DNA of 64,000 nt from Glycomyces tritici (GTDB lineage: Bacteria > Actinomycetota > Actinomycetes > Mycobacteriales > Micromonosporaceae), in contig NZ_JAUEMJ010000005.1 of the NCBI RefSeq assembly GCF_030403505.1, forward strand, positions 1-64,000, read 5' to 3'. Both the position numbers and the translations under genes were made by a program. Under the pieces are notes generated by a model. The model was not told where the DNA came from, made no database searches, and was given only the letters and a program-made list of their open reading frames with translations. Below are positions 17,590 to 26,133 of the stretch, in pieces (positions within the stretch are counted from its first letter, which is position 1; every line of letters starts with the position of its first letter).

Positions 17590-18699
17590 ATGCCTGTCCC
17601 CAGACCCCCGCTCCGCTGCGGCATCATCGGCACCGGCGGCATCGCCCACGCGCATGCCCACGCCCTGACCGAACTGGGCGCCGAACTGGCGGCCGTGGCC
17701 GAGATCGACCCGGTCAGCGCCGCGGCGTTCACCGGCCGCTTTCCGGCTCCCGGCGTGTACGGCGACGCCGAGACCATGCTGAAGGAGGAGCGGCTCGACC
17801 TGGTGCACATCTGCACGCCGCCGGGAACCCATGTGCCGCTGGCGATCGCGGCCATGCGTGCCGGGGTCCCGGCGCTGGTCGAGAAGCCGACCGCGCTGAG
17901 TCTGGCCGAGATGGACGCGCTCGCCGAGGTCGAGGCCGAGACCGGCACGCCGGTGCTGACGGTGTTCCAGCACCGGTACGGTCCGGCCGCGATCCGGCTG
18001 CGGCGACTGGTCGCCTCGGGGGAGCTCGGGCGGCCGCTCGTGGCGACCTGCGAGACGCTCTGGTACCGCGACGACGCCTACTTCGACGTCCCCTGGCGGG
18101 GGCGATGGGAGGTCGAAGGCGGGGGACCGACGATGGGTCACGGCATCCACCAGTTCGACCTGCTCCTGTCGATCCTCGGCCCGTGGACCGAGGTCACGGC
18201 GATGGCCGCACGCCTGTCCCGCCCCACGAACACCGAGGACGTCTCGATGGCGCTGGCGCGCTTCGCGAACGGCGCCATGGCCACGGTGGTCAACTCGGTC
18301 GTGTCGCCGCGGGAGACCTCCCGGCTCCGGTTCGACTTCGAGTACGCCACTGTGGAACTGGAGCACCTCTACGGCTACCGGGAGGCCGACTGGCGCTTCA
18401 CCGCCGCGCCCGGGCACGAGCACCTGGCGGGGGTCTGGACCGCCGGCGACGAGCCCGATGCCGAGAGCGGCCACCGCCTGCAGATCGCGGCGGTCCTCGA
18501 CGCGATCGCGGCCGGGACCGAGCCGGGCGTCTCGCTCGCCGAGGCGCGCCGGACGCTGGAGTTCGCCGCCGCCACCTACGCGTCGGCGTTCCAGGGCCGC
18601 CCCGTCTCGGCCGGTGAGATCGACGGCGCCGACCCGTTCAACCGCAGCATGGACGGCGGCGTCGTTCCATGGATGCCGATCAAGGAGACCTTCGCATGA
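17590..18699 (+). CDS. Gfo/Idh/MocA-family oxidoreductase
   Basis: A 369-residue NAD(P)-dependent protein. The Rossmann fold begins at once (CGIIGTGGIAHAHAHA, residues 9-24). Typical downstream motifs are VHICTPPGTHVPLAIAAMRAG and the catalytic-site lysine motif LVEKPTALS (about residues 97-105), followed by the C-terminal alpha/beta domain with GGGPTMGHGIHQFDLLLSILG carrying the usual His. Family members oxidise or reduce sugars and cyclitols, and some act as glycosidases by a redox mechanism. It lies 27 bp behind the binding-protein gene and overlaps the PmoA-like gene by 4 bp. The inferred role is intracellular processing of the imported sugar. Confidence 0.9.
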   Translation: MPVPRPPLRCGIIGTGGIAHAHAHALTELGAELAAVAEIDPVSAAAFTGRFPAPGVYGDAETMLKEERLDLVHICTPPGTHVPLAIAAMRAGVPALVEKPTALSLAEMDALAEVEAETGTPVLTVFQHRYGPAAIRLRRLVASGELGRPLVATCETLWYRDDAYFDVPWRGRWEVEGGGPTMGHGIHQFDLLLSILGPWTEVTAMAARLSRPTNTEDVSMALARFANGAMATVVNSVVSPRETSRLRFDFEYATVELEHLYGYREADWRFTAAPGHEHLAGVWTAGDEPDAESGHRLQIAAVLDAIAAGTEPGVSLAEARRTLEFAAATYASAFQGRPVSAGEIDGADPFNRSMDGGVVPWMPIKETFA

Positions 18700-19598
18700 G
18701 CCACCTCGACATCCGCCACGACATCGACAGCGCGGTGACCGTCAGCGACGGCGGGACCGAGCTGTTCCGGTACGTCTACCGGCCCGACTCCCCGCAACTG
18801 GAGTCGCCCAAGCCGTACCTGCACCCGATCCGCACCCGCGCCGGGCACCTCGTGAGCCTGTACCGGCCCTGGGACCACGTGTGGCACAAGGGCATCGCGC
18901 TGTCCCTGCCCCATGTGGGGGAGGAGAACTTCTGGGGCGGGCCGACCTACGTCCACGGGCAGTTCTACGTGCAGCTGGAGAACAACGGCACCCAGTCGCA
19001 CCGGCGGTTCACCCGCATCGAGCGGGTCGACGGGGCCGCCGAACTGGTCCACGAACTGGACTGGAGCACCCAGGGCGGAGCCCCGTGGATCACCGAGCGC
19101 CGCGCGTTGAGCGCGCGGCTGCTCTCGGACGAGGCCTGGATGCTGACCTTCGACACCGAGCTCCGCAACGTCTCGGGCGCGGACATCGCGATCGGCTCCC
19201 CGACCACGAAGGGGCGTGAGAACGCCGGCTACGGCGGCCTGTTCTGGCGCGGGCCAAGGGCTTTCACCGGCGGCAGCCTCGTCACCGCCGAGGGCTCCGG
19301 TTCCGGCAACGACATGCGCGGCCAGCGCCACGAGTGGATGGGCTTCGCCGGACGCCACGACGACATCGACGCCGCCTCGCTGGTGCTCATGGTCGACGAC
19401 TCGTCGAACCCGCACCATCCGCCGCAGTGGTTCGCCCGCAGTGAGGAGTTCGCCTGCCTCAACCCCGCCCCGTTCTTCAGCGAGGAGCTGACCATTCCGA
19501 ATGGGGAGGCAGTGCGGTTCCGCTACGGCGTGGGCATCGCCGATGCGGATGCGGAGGCGGCTCAGGAATTGGCGGTGGCAGTGCGCAAGTCGCTTTGA
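18696..19598 (+). CDS. PmoA-like protein (DUF6807 family)
   Basis: A 300-residue cytoplasmic protein without signal peptide, starting at ATG 18696 that overlaps the previous stop (ATGA). It matches the beta-sandwich family annotated as PmoA or DUF6807 (YRPDSPQLESPKPYLHPIRT, PWDHVWHKGIALSL, FWRGPRAFTGG, NPHHPPQWFARSEEFACLNP). The conserved His pairs in DHVWHKG and NPHHPP could coordinate metal or act in catalysis. Such genes commonly sit beside Gfo/Idh/MocA genes in sugar clusters, but the biochemical function is not established. The longer in-frame start at 18669 lies inside the neighbour and is rejected. Confidence 0.82.
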   Translation: MSHLDIRHDIDSAVTVSDGGTELFRYVYRPDSPQLESPKPYLHPIRTRAGHLVSLYRPWDHVWHKGIALSLPHVGEENFWGGPTYVHGQFYVQLENNGTQSHRRFTRIERVDGAAELVHELDWSTQGGAPWITERRALSARLLSDEAWMLTFDTELRNVSGADIAIGSPTTKGRENAGYGGLFWRGPRAFTGGSLVTAEGSGSGNDMRGQRHEWMGFAGRHDDIDAASLVLMVDDSSNPHHPPQWFARSEEFACLNPAPFFSEELTIPNGEAVRFRYGVGIADADAEAAQELAVAVRKSL

Positions 19599-19616
19599 GG
19601 CGACGAAGCGCAAGTC

Positions 19617-19626
19617 TGTATCGATA
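19617..19626. promoter_or_regulatory. Decamer motif TGT[A/G]TCGATA, copy 2
   Basis: Reads TGTATCGATA, 18 bp after the PmoA-like stop and about 250 bp before the GH12 promoter. Function unknown. The rest of 19599..19985 holds a hairpin (19785) and the GH12 promoter (19874). Confidence 0.35.
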
Positions 19627-19784
19627 AAGAGGCGAGTTCGCAGAACTCTCCTGATGTGCAGATGCGGCGGCTGCCCGGATGCATGCCGTGATTCGAATCA
19701 AATAGCAGGTGGTAGCGGTCATCGAATGCGTCGGGTCGGCGCCATGGAGGTATTCGGGCTCAGATTTCGTGTCCATTTAAGGCC

Positions 19785-19826
19785 GCCGGAGTTCGCGCAA
19801 CGCCATACGGCGTTGCGCGCTCCGGC
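19785..19826 (+). terminator. Hairpin terminator of CUT1/Gfo/PmoA operon
   Basis: Long stem GCCGGAG + CGCGCAACGCC pairing with GGCGTTGCGCG + CTCCGGC, interrupted only by a two-base bulge, loop of about 3 nt. It lies between the operon end and the GH12 promoter. No U-tract, as is common in actinobacteria. Confidence 0.7.
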
Positions 19827-19873
19827 CTGCCCTATTTGCCCTTTGAACTCGTAAAACTCCTCAATTCCCGACA

Positions 19874-19901
19874 TTGACAGGCTTCAGTGTGACGATATAA
19901 C
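19874..19901 (+). promoter_or_regulatory. Promoter of GH12 gene
   Basis: -35 TTGACA (19874..19879), 16-bp spacer, -10 TATAAC (19896..19901), about 80 bp upstream of the GH12 ATG. Confidence 0.55.
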
Positions 19902-19985
19902 GTAGTTTTGAAAGATGACCAAACAAACTGCTCGCCAGAGACCGCCCCCGGTCCGACGGCACCGCACCACCGGAAGGAAAACGAG

Positions 19986-20795
19986 ATGCCTCCCGAGACC
20001 CGAAGGGCGCCTGTCAAACGCCTGCTGCTCGGTATCGTCGCCGCGTTCTGCATCGCCCTGGCGTCGACGCTCGTCACGGCCACGCCCGCCCAGGCCGCCA
20101 GCACCTGCAACAAGGGCGAGACCATCGCCATGGGCAAGTACTACGTCACCAACAACCTGTGGGGCAACAACTCCGGCACCGGCTGGCAGTGCACATGGAA
20201 CAACTGGCAGTCCGGCGACACCATCGGATGGGGCACTTCCTGGGAGTGGAGCGGATCGTCCTACTCGGTCAAGAGCTACTCCAGCTCGGTCCTCGGCTGG
20301 CACTGGGGGTGGCAGCGCCCCGGCACTGAACTGCCGGTGCGGCTCAGCGACAACCGCAGCGTCGCGACGAGCTGGAACTACAGCGTGAACGCGTCCGGAA
20401 CGATGAACGTCGCCTACGACCTGTGGCTGCACACCCAGTCGAATCCCGACTGGTCGAACAACCCGACCGACGAGATCATGATCTGGCCCTACAAGATCGG
20501 CGGGGCCGGTCCGGCCGGCACCAGGCAGGCCACCGTCACCCTCGCCGGCGGCACCTGGGACCTGTACCGCGGCTGGATCGACGCGGGGAACGGAGTCGGC
20601 TGGAACGTGTTCTCCTTCGTCCGTACCACGAACACCAACGCCGTGAACTTCGACCTGCGCGACTTCACGAGCAACCTGGTGAACCGCGGATGGCTCAGCA
20701 GCAGCAAGTACCTCACCAGCGTCCAAGCCGGCACCGAGGTCTTCACCGGCAAGGGCCAGCTGGACACCAACAGCTACTGGGTCGACGTGCGATAG
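19986..20795 (+). CDS. Secreted GH12 endo-beta-glucanase (cellulase/xyloglucanase type)
   Basis: A 269-residue secreted enzyme starting at ATG 19986 (GGAAGG eight bases upstream). The signal peptide ends near ATPAQA (residue 37). The remainder is a single GH12 jelly roll with early NNLWGNNSGTGWQCT, nucleophile Glu163 in DEIMIW and acid/base Glu251 in GTEVFTG. GH12 enzymes cut beta-1,4-glucan, mixed-linkage glucan or xyloglucan. There is no binding module, unlike most other secreted enzymes in the window. It has its own promoter and stands alone, followed by the homopolymer tract and a hairpin. Confidence 0.93.
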   Translation: MPPETRRAPVKRLLLGIVAAFCIALASTLVTATPAQAASTCNKGETIAMGKYYVTNNLWGNNSGTGWQCTWNNWQSGDTIGWGTSWEWSGSSYSVKSYSSSVLGWHWGWQRPGTELPVRLSDNRSVATSWNYSVNASGTMNVAYDLWLHTQSNPDWSNNPTDEIMIWPYKIGGAGPAGTRQATVTLAGGTWDLYRGWIDAGNGVGWNVFSFVRTTNTNAVNFDLRDFTSNLVNRGWLSSSKYLTSVQAGTEVFTGKGQLDTNSYWVDVR

Positions 20796-20852
20796 CACCG
20801 GCCGCCTGGGGCCGCAAGCGCGCAGCGCGCCGGTCCGAGGCACCCGTGCGGT

Positions 20853-20925
<73 letters not shown>

Positions 20926-20939
20926 CCCCGGTCCCCCAA

Positions 20940-20964
20940 GGCGGCCATCGCCGCGATGGCCGCC
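20940..20964 (+). terminator. Hairpin terminator after GH12 gene
   Basis: Perfect 11-bp stem GGCGGCCATCG / CGATGGCCGCC with CCG loop, 145 bp past the GH12 stop and 67 bp before the next gene. Confidence 0.6.
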
Positions 20965-21031
20965 CACGCACCGCGAACCCCCGCAATCTCAAGCAATCCC
21001 TCAACCGCAGTTCCACCGAAAGGACAGCGAC

Positions 21032-22711
21032 GTGGCCACTCCCTCAAACGGGTCGATCTTCCGACGCCGATCACTGCTCAAGGCCGCCGGCCTCGGCGCG
21101 GCCGGCGCCGCGGGCCTCCCCCTCGTCGCCGCGTGCAGCGACATCCAGAGCAGCGAAGGCAGCTCCCAGATCACCGAAGGGTTCGACTTCCTGCCGCAGT
21201 ACAAGGAATGGCCGCTCCCGGTCGAACCCGACCTGGTGGGCGAACCGCCGCACCACCGGTCCGGATTCACCTCCTACCCCGAGCCGGCGCAGGCCGTCCC
21301 CGAGCCCCCCGCGAACACCGGCACCTACCGGATCACCGTCCCGACCTGGGGCACCCCGCCTCCCAGCGACGACTCCTACTTCGCGGCGGTCCAGGAAGCG
21401 TGGGGCGGCACGGTCGTCGAGCTGGCGCACGCGGACGGCAACACCTACGCCGAGACCTCGAACCAGTGGATCCAGGCCGGCGAGTTCGGCGACGGCATCC
21501 ACATGTTCAGCTGGATGCTCGGCGCCCACCCCGACTTCCGCGAGACCGTCGTCAACCGGTTCTACGACCTGACCGACATCCTCACCGGCGACATCTCCGA
21601 GCGCTGGCCCCTGCTCGCGGGCCGGGCCACCGAGGCCTGGGGCAAGTCCGTCTGGTCGAGCGACCCCGAGGACCCCGAGAGCGCCCGCCTCTACGGCATC
21701 CCGGGCAGTCTGGCCGGCGGTCCGCAGAACGGCATGTACGTCCGCACCGACCTGCTCGAGGCGGCGGACCTGGCCGTTCCCACCACAGTGGATGAAGTGC
21801 TGGAGGTCGCCCGCACCTGGTCCGACGACGCGGCCGGCAGATGGGCGTTCTACGGGCTCGACTACCTCACCCCCCAGTGGTTCGGTCTGGCCTCCGGCAA
21901 CGGCTGGGCCTGGATCGACGGGAAGCTGGTCCACAACTGCGAGCGACCGGAGTACACCGAGTGGCTCGAGTTCCGGCGCACGGTCTGGGATGAGAAGCTC
22001 ATCCACCCCGACGCCCCCGCGGCCTCGCTGGACCCCAAGGAGCTGCACAAGTCCGGAACGACCCTGTTCCACCAGGACGGCATGTCCTACTGGGGCGACT
22101 TCAGCGGCAGCGTCACCAGAGGCGAGATCGAAGGCGCCGTCGTCCCGCTCGGCCCCGTGGCGGCGGGCGGGAGGACCCCGGTGGTGTTCGGCGCGGCCGA
22201 CGTCGAGGGCTGGCTGTTCCTCAGCAAGAGCCTCTCCGCGGAGCAGGTCGAGGAGATCCTGGACGTCGCCAACTTCTGCGCCGCTCCGTTCGGCACGGTC
22301 GAGAACCAGCTGCTCGACTACGGCATCGAGGGCGAGCACTTCGAGTTCGACGCCGAGGGCGTCCCGCGCACGACCGACCACGGCAGTGCGACCATCGGCG
22401 GCTACTACGGCCTCTCCGGCAAGGTCCAGATGTTCCACACCGGCGACCCGGTGCTCGTCCAGCAGCGGTTCGACTACGACGCCTCGGTGCTGGACTACAT
22501 CGAGAAGGACATCTTCGAAGGCATCCGCGTCGAAGCCCCCGCGGCCTTCGTCTCGGCGCTGCAGACCCTGAAGGACCAGGAGGCCGACGTGGTCTACGGG
22601 CGCTCCGAGATCGCGGACATCCCTGCCATGGTCGACACCTTCCTGACCAACGGCGGCGAAGCCGCGCGAGCGCCGTTCACCGACGCTTACAAGATCGTCA
22701 ACGGCGAGTAA
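21032..22711 (+). CDS. Large Tat-type extracellular solute-binding lipoprotein, orphan
   Basis: A 559-residue binding protein from GTG 21032 (AAAGGA seven bases upstream). The N-terminus has a twin-arginine motif (FRRRSLLKAAG) followed by a lipobox (PLVAAC), so a folded lipoprotein is probably exported by Tat. It is about 120 residues longer than ordinary CUT1 binding proteins and resembles the long LplA/YtcQ-type oligosaccharide-binding group (TYRITVPTWGTPPPSDDSYF, YGIPGSLAGGPQNGMYVRTDLLE, FFLSKSL-like GWLFLSKSLSAEQ). No permease or ATPase is adjacent; it is followed at 82 bp by a secreted hydrolase. It must either serve permeases encoded elsewhere or be a stand-alone surface glycan binder. 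Confidence 0.82.
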   Translation: MATPSNGSIFRRRSLLKAAGLGAAGAAGLPLVAACSDIQSSEGSSQITEGFDFLPQYKEWPLPVEPDLVGEPPHHRSGFTSYPEPAQAVPEPPANTGTYRITVPTWGTPPPSDDSYFAAVQEAWGGTVVELAHADGNTYAETSNQWIQAGEFGDGIHMFSWMLGAHPDFRETVVNRFYDLTDILTGDISERWPLLAGRATEAWGKSVWSSDPEDPESARLYGIPGSLAGGPQNGMYVRTDLLEAADLAVPTTVDEVLEVARTWSDDAAGRWAFYGLDYLTPQWFGLASGNGWAWIDGKLVHNCERPEYTEWLEFRRTVWDEKLIHPDAPAASLDPKELHKSGTTLFHQDGMSYWGDFSGSVTRGEIEGAVVPLGPVAAGGRTPVVFGAADVEGWLFLSKSLSAEQVEEILDVANFCAAPFGTVENQLLDYGIEGEHFEFDAEGVPRTTDHGSATIGGYYGLSGKVQMFHTGDPVLVQQRFDYDASVLDYIEKDIFEGIRVEAPAAFVSALQTLKDQEADVVYGRSEIADIPAMVDTFLTNGGEAARAPFTDAYKIVNGE

Positions 22712-22792
22712 GGCGAAGGCGGGGGAGCGGCGCGCGCCGTCGATCGGACGAGGCCGCTCCCTCTACCCCTGTTCCTCCGAGAAGGAGTCCTC

Positions 22793-24091
22793 ATGGCAAT
22801 GCAACGACGCACGTTCCTGAACCTGGGCGCGGCCGGCGTCCTCGGCGCGGGCGTGTCCCTGCTCGGCACCGCGCAGGCGAACGCCGAACCCGCCCCCGCC
22901 GATCCGTTCGCCGTGGGCGTGCGCCGGTACGACTGGTACCGCGGCACCCGCCCGGTCACCACCTACGTCTACTACCCGGCCACCGGCACCGCCGGCGGCA
23001 CCCCGGTCGCGAACGCCCCGGTCGCGAACGGCGTCTTCCCCGTCTACGCCTACACCCACGGCCTGGGCGGCAACCCGGCGAACTCCACGTTCGCCCCGGG
23101 ACTCGCCGCGGCGGGCTTCATCGTCCCGTCCCCGCACTTCCAGCACACCCTGAACGACGTCAACAGCGGCAACACCTCCCGCGACGTCTCCCAGGCGCTC
23201 ACGAACACCCTCGCGCTCAACACCAGCGGGCCGCTCGCCGGGCACGTCCGCACCGACATCGGCGTGGGCGCCTGCGGGCACTCGATGGGCGGCATGACCA
23301 CCCACGGCCTGCTCACCTCCTGGCCCGACAGCCGCATCATCTCCGCCAACCCGCAGTCGTGCCTCGACATGGGCACCCCGTCCGGCTCGGTCAACGCCAA
23401 GGTCCTGTTCGTCCACGGCGACCAGGACGGGACGACCGCGTACTCCTCGGGCCGGCAGGCCTACAACGAGATCACCTGGCCGAAAGCGTTCCTCACCTTC
23501 GTCGGCGGCAGCCACACGAGCTTCTGGGACGACCAGCGCTTCAGGAACACCGTCCGCAACTGGGCGCAATGGACGATGTACGGCGACACCGCCGCCCGCG
23601 ACCGACTGCCCGCCGACGCGGCCGGTTCCAACACCAAGTGGGAGGCCGCGCTGGGAGGCGGCACCCCCGGCGGCTCGGGCGCCTACCGGCTCGTCGCGCA
23701 GCACAGCGGGAAGTGCGCCGACATCAACGGCGTCTCCACCAGCGCCGGCGCACTGCTGCACCAGTGGTCGGGCACCGGCCGCACCAACCAGCAGTTCGAA
23801 TTCATCGACACCGGCGAGGGCCACTTCAAGATCAAGGCCCGCCACTCCGGCCTCGTCCTCCAGGTCGCGAGCAACAGCACCGGCGCCGACATCACGCAGC
23901 AGGCGGACTCGGGAGCGCACAGCCAGCAGTGGCGCCTGACCGACCACGGCAACAACGTCGTCAGCATCATCAACCGCCAGTCCGGCCTGGCGATGGACGT
24001 GTGGGGCCACTCCAGTGCGGACGGCGCCCGCATCTCCCAGTACACCCCCAACGGCGCCGCCAACCAGCGCTTCACCCGCCAACCCGTCTGA
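22793..24091 (+). CDS. Secreted alpha/beta-hydrolase with C-terminal ricin-type lectin module
   Basis: A 432-residue secreted protein starting MAMQRRTFLNLG behind GAAGGAG. The signal ends near AQANA. The hydrolase domain (about 40-290) has nucleophile Ser164 in GHSMGG, an Asp in HGDQDGTT and His in GGSHTSFW: a full triad of the cutinase/PET-hydrolase/dienelactone hydrolase kind. Residues about 300-432 are one ricin-B trefoil with three QxW-type repeats (NQQFEF, SQQWRLT, NQRFTR). It is a clear paralogue of the truncated gene at 1..919, and its lectin module is nearly the same as that of the GH2 enzyme at 37788. Probable role: esterase acting on insoluble or plant cell-wall polymer. Confidence 0.87.
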   Translation: MAMQRRTFLNLGAAGVLGAGVSLLGTAQANAEPAPADPFAVGVRRYDWYRGTRPVTTYVYYPATGTAGGTPVANAPVANGVFPVYAYTHGLGGNPANSTFAPGLAAAGFIVPSPHFQHTLNDVNSGNTSRDVSQALTNTLALNTSGPLAGHVRTDIGVGACGHSMGGMTTHGLLTSWPDSRIISANPQSCLDMGTPSGSVNAKVLFVHGDQDGTTAYSSGRQAYNEITWPKAFLTFVGGSHTSFWDDQRFRNTVRNWAQWTMYGDTAARDRLPADAAGSNTKWEAALGGGTPGGSGAYRLVAQHSGKCADINGVSTSAGALLHQWSGTGRTNQQFEFIDTGEGHFKIKARHSGLVLQVASNSTGADITQQADSGAHSQQWRLTDHGNNVVSIINRQSGLAMDVWGHSSADGARISQYTPNGAANQRFTRQPV

Positions 24092-24111
24092 CGACGGCCA
24101 GGCGGTCGACC

Positions 24112-24144
24112 CCTGTGCGGCCGGACCCGGTCCGGCCGCACAGG
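24112..24144. terminator. Bidirectional hairpin terminator
   Basis: Perfect 15-bp stem CCTGTGCGGCCGGAC / GTCCGGCCGCACAGG with 3-nt loop, 20 bp after the hydrolase stop, between convergent genes (next gene ends at 24220). Confidence 0.85.
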
Positions 24145-24219
24145 CGTGTGCTCCGCCAAGGTGCGGTTGGCACCGGCGCGAGCTTCAATGCCGCTGAATA
24201 CGGCTCGCGTTCCGCGGGC

Positions 24220-26049
24220 TCACAGGGACCATTGCTGCGTGGTGCTGCTCGAGCAGGCGGCCTGGTGGAGTCGGGCACTGTTGGCGGTCGATGCGCCCGC
24301 CACGTCGATGCACTTGCCGGAGTGGCGGGCGGCGATCTGGAAGTGGTCGCCGCCGGCGCGGAGCTGCCACTGCTGGTTGGCGCGGTCGCCGCACGTCCAC
24401 TGGATGATCGCGGCGTTGTCGGCCGTCGAGGCGCCGTTGACGTCGAGGCATTTGCCCGAGGCCACGGAGACGATCCGGTAGTAGCCGCCGCCCGCGTCCT
24501 GCAGCTCCCAGAGCTGGTTCGCGCCGCCGTGGCAGGTCCACTGGATCGCCTCCGCGCCGTCGGCGGTCGAACCGGAGACGATGTCGACGCACTTGCCGGA
24601 GTTGCGGTTCGCGATGTCGGTGGTCTGCGTGCCGCTCCCTCCCACCGTCCAGTTCAGGACGTCGATCTGGCTGCCGCCGTAGCGGGGTGCGAAGACCGAG
24701 ACGACCCCGTCGAGAAGCCGGGCGTGGTCGAGCAGCGGGTCGGAGTAGTACTGCACGGTCGAGGTGTAGCGCGTGGCCCAGTCGGTCCAGCCCGACGCCT
24801 TCGACGCGGTGTGGACGCTCAGCCGCCTGGTCGAGGAGTTCCCGCTCGCGATGTACAGGTTGTCGTCGCCGTCGACGCCGATGTCGGCGCGGGTCATCAC
24901 GCCCGTGTAGGAGAGCACCTGCCGGTTCCAGGCCTTGCTGGTCTTGTCGCGCCAGTAGTGCACGAGCACGGACTTGCCGCGCGCGCTGTCGAAGTTGCCG
25001 TCGTTGGCCGCCGAGGGCGCCATGTGCGAGGCGAGCACGTGGACGTTGCCGGCGCTGTCGACCACCTGGGACTCCTGGTTCATGAGCCCGCGGTTCTGCC
25101 CGATGCCCACGACCCGCAGCGAAGCCGAGTCGGCCACGAGCGGGTTCGAGCCGGTGGTCGCCACGACGTCGCCGTTGTTGTTGCGCCAGGTGCGGCCCTG
25201 GTCCTTGCTGTAGGCGTAGTAGATGTCGTGGTTGGTGCTAGCGTTCGGCGTCTCGCGCACGGTCCAGGTGACGTGCAGCAGGTCGCTGGTGTCGAGTCCC
25301 GTGTCGTCGTACTCGATGCCGAAGAGGTACGCGTTGTTGTCGGCGCGCGTGCCGTTGAGGAACTGGCCCAGGTGGCTCCAGGTCCCGTTCCGGTACTCGA
25401 AGAGCACCACGTCGCCCGCGCCGCTGGCGCCCGTGCGGATGCTCATCTGCAGCACCCCGTCCGGGGCGCGGAAGAACTGCGGGTAGGTCGCCTGCGACAG
25501 GCGCTGGCCGCCGATGGTGTTGGTCACGGCCCCGAAGCTTGACGCGGACCAGTTCGCGGTCGACGGCGAGGTCGCGAGCCCGGCGACCGACTTGCGGTAC
25601 TTCAGGAGCGAGCTGTGCATGTCGAAGGAGAGGTGGATCGAGCCGTCCTGGCCGGAGATGCCGATGGAGATCGTGTTGTGCGAATCGGTCGAGGTGGTCC
25701 GGTAGTCGGTGAGGCGGACGGTCTGCCACGAGCCCGAGGCGACCGCCCGGCGGGCCAGGTTGACGTAGCCGGACTGGTCCCACCAGGCCGTGTACTGATA
25801 GCCGTTGAACGTGGTGATGCCGTCCTGCTGGAACGATTCACCGTTCATGTAGCCCGTGTACGTCAGGGCCGTGCGGCCGTCGGTGGTGAGCGTGGTGACG
25901 TTCGGCGATCCGAGGGAGGGCGCGGCCGCGGATGCCGGGACTGCGGCGAGGGCGAGCAGGGCGGCCAGCATCGCGATCGCCGTCACGGCGAATCCGAGTG
26001 GGCGGCGCGGCCTGCCGGTCGCCTTGCGTTCGGCGGCTTGGGGTCTCAT
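24220..26049 (-). CDS. Secreted BNR_4-type beta-propeller protein with ricin-type lectin module
   Basis: A 609-residue protein from ATG 26049 (AGGAGA nine bases upstream). A long signal peptide (to about residue 45, PASAAA) is followed by a BNR_4-like propeller of about 430 residues: NGYQYTAWWDQSGYVNLARR, DSHNTISIGISGQDGSIHLSFDMHS-type blades and DIYYAYSKDQGRTWRNNNG Asp-box. The C-terminal 130 residues are a ricin trefoil with NQLWEL, NQQWQL and TQQWSL. The BNR_4 superfamily includes rhamnose-releasing enzymes of gum arabic (GH145, PL42) and ulvan lyases (PL25), so a role on Rha-GlcA side chains is plausible, not shown. It lies 84 bp behind the GH62 gene and is probably co-transcribed; the rhamnose-type importer at 28002 is divergent. 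Confidence 0.8.
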   Translation of the reverse strand: MRPQAAERKATGRPRRPLGFAVTAIAMLAALLALAAVPASAAAPSLGSPNVTTLTTDGRTALTYTGYMNGESFQQDGITTFNGYQYTAWWDQSGYVNLARRAVASGSWQTVRLTDYRTTSTDSHNTISIGISGQDGSIHLSFDMHSSLLKYRKSVAGLATSPSTANWSASSFGAVTNTIGGQRLSQATYPQFFRAPDGVLQMSIRTGASGAGDVVLFEYRNGTWSHLGQFLNGTRADNNAYLFGIEYDDTGLDTSDLLHVTWTVRETPNASTNHDIYYAYSKDQGRTWRNNNGDVVATTGSNPLVADSASLRVVGIGQNRGLMNQESQVVDSAGNVHVLASHMAPSAANDGNFDSARGKSVLVHYWRDKTSKAWNRQVLSYTGVMTRADIGVDGDDNLYIASGNSSTRRLSVHTASKASGWTDWATRYTSTVQYYSDPLLDHARLLDGVVSVFAPRYGGSQIDVLNWTVGGSGTQTTDIANRNSGKCVDIVSGSTADGAEAIQWTCHGGANQLWELQDAGGGYYRIVSVASGKCLDVNGASTADNAAIIQWTCGDRANQQWQLRAGGDHFQIAARHSGKCIDVAGASTANSARLHQAACSSSTTQQWSL

Positions 26050-26133
26050 GCGGGTTTCTCCTAGTTGTCGGCGTTGCGGTGGCACTGCGACGGCGGCCGC
26101 GGTCGTCGCGGCCGCCGGCGTCGAGCCGTCTCC

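Noticed and set aside
15435..18617. A 1060-codon open frame across permease, binding protein and oxidoreductase genes
   Set aside because: Low-complexity Arg/Pro/His sequence, a codon-bias artefact; the three overlapping genes in other frames have unmistakable families.
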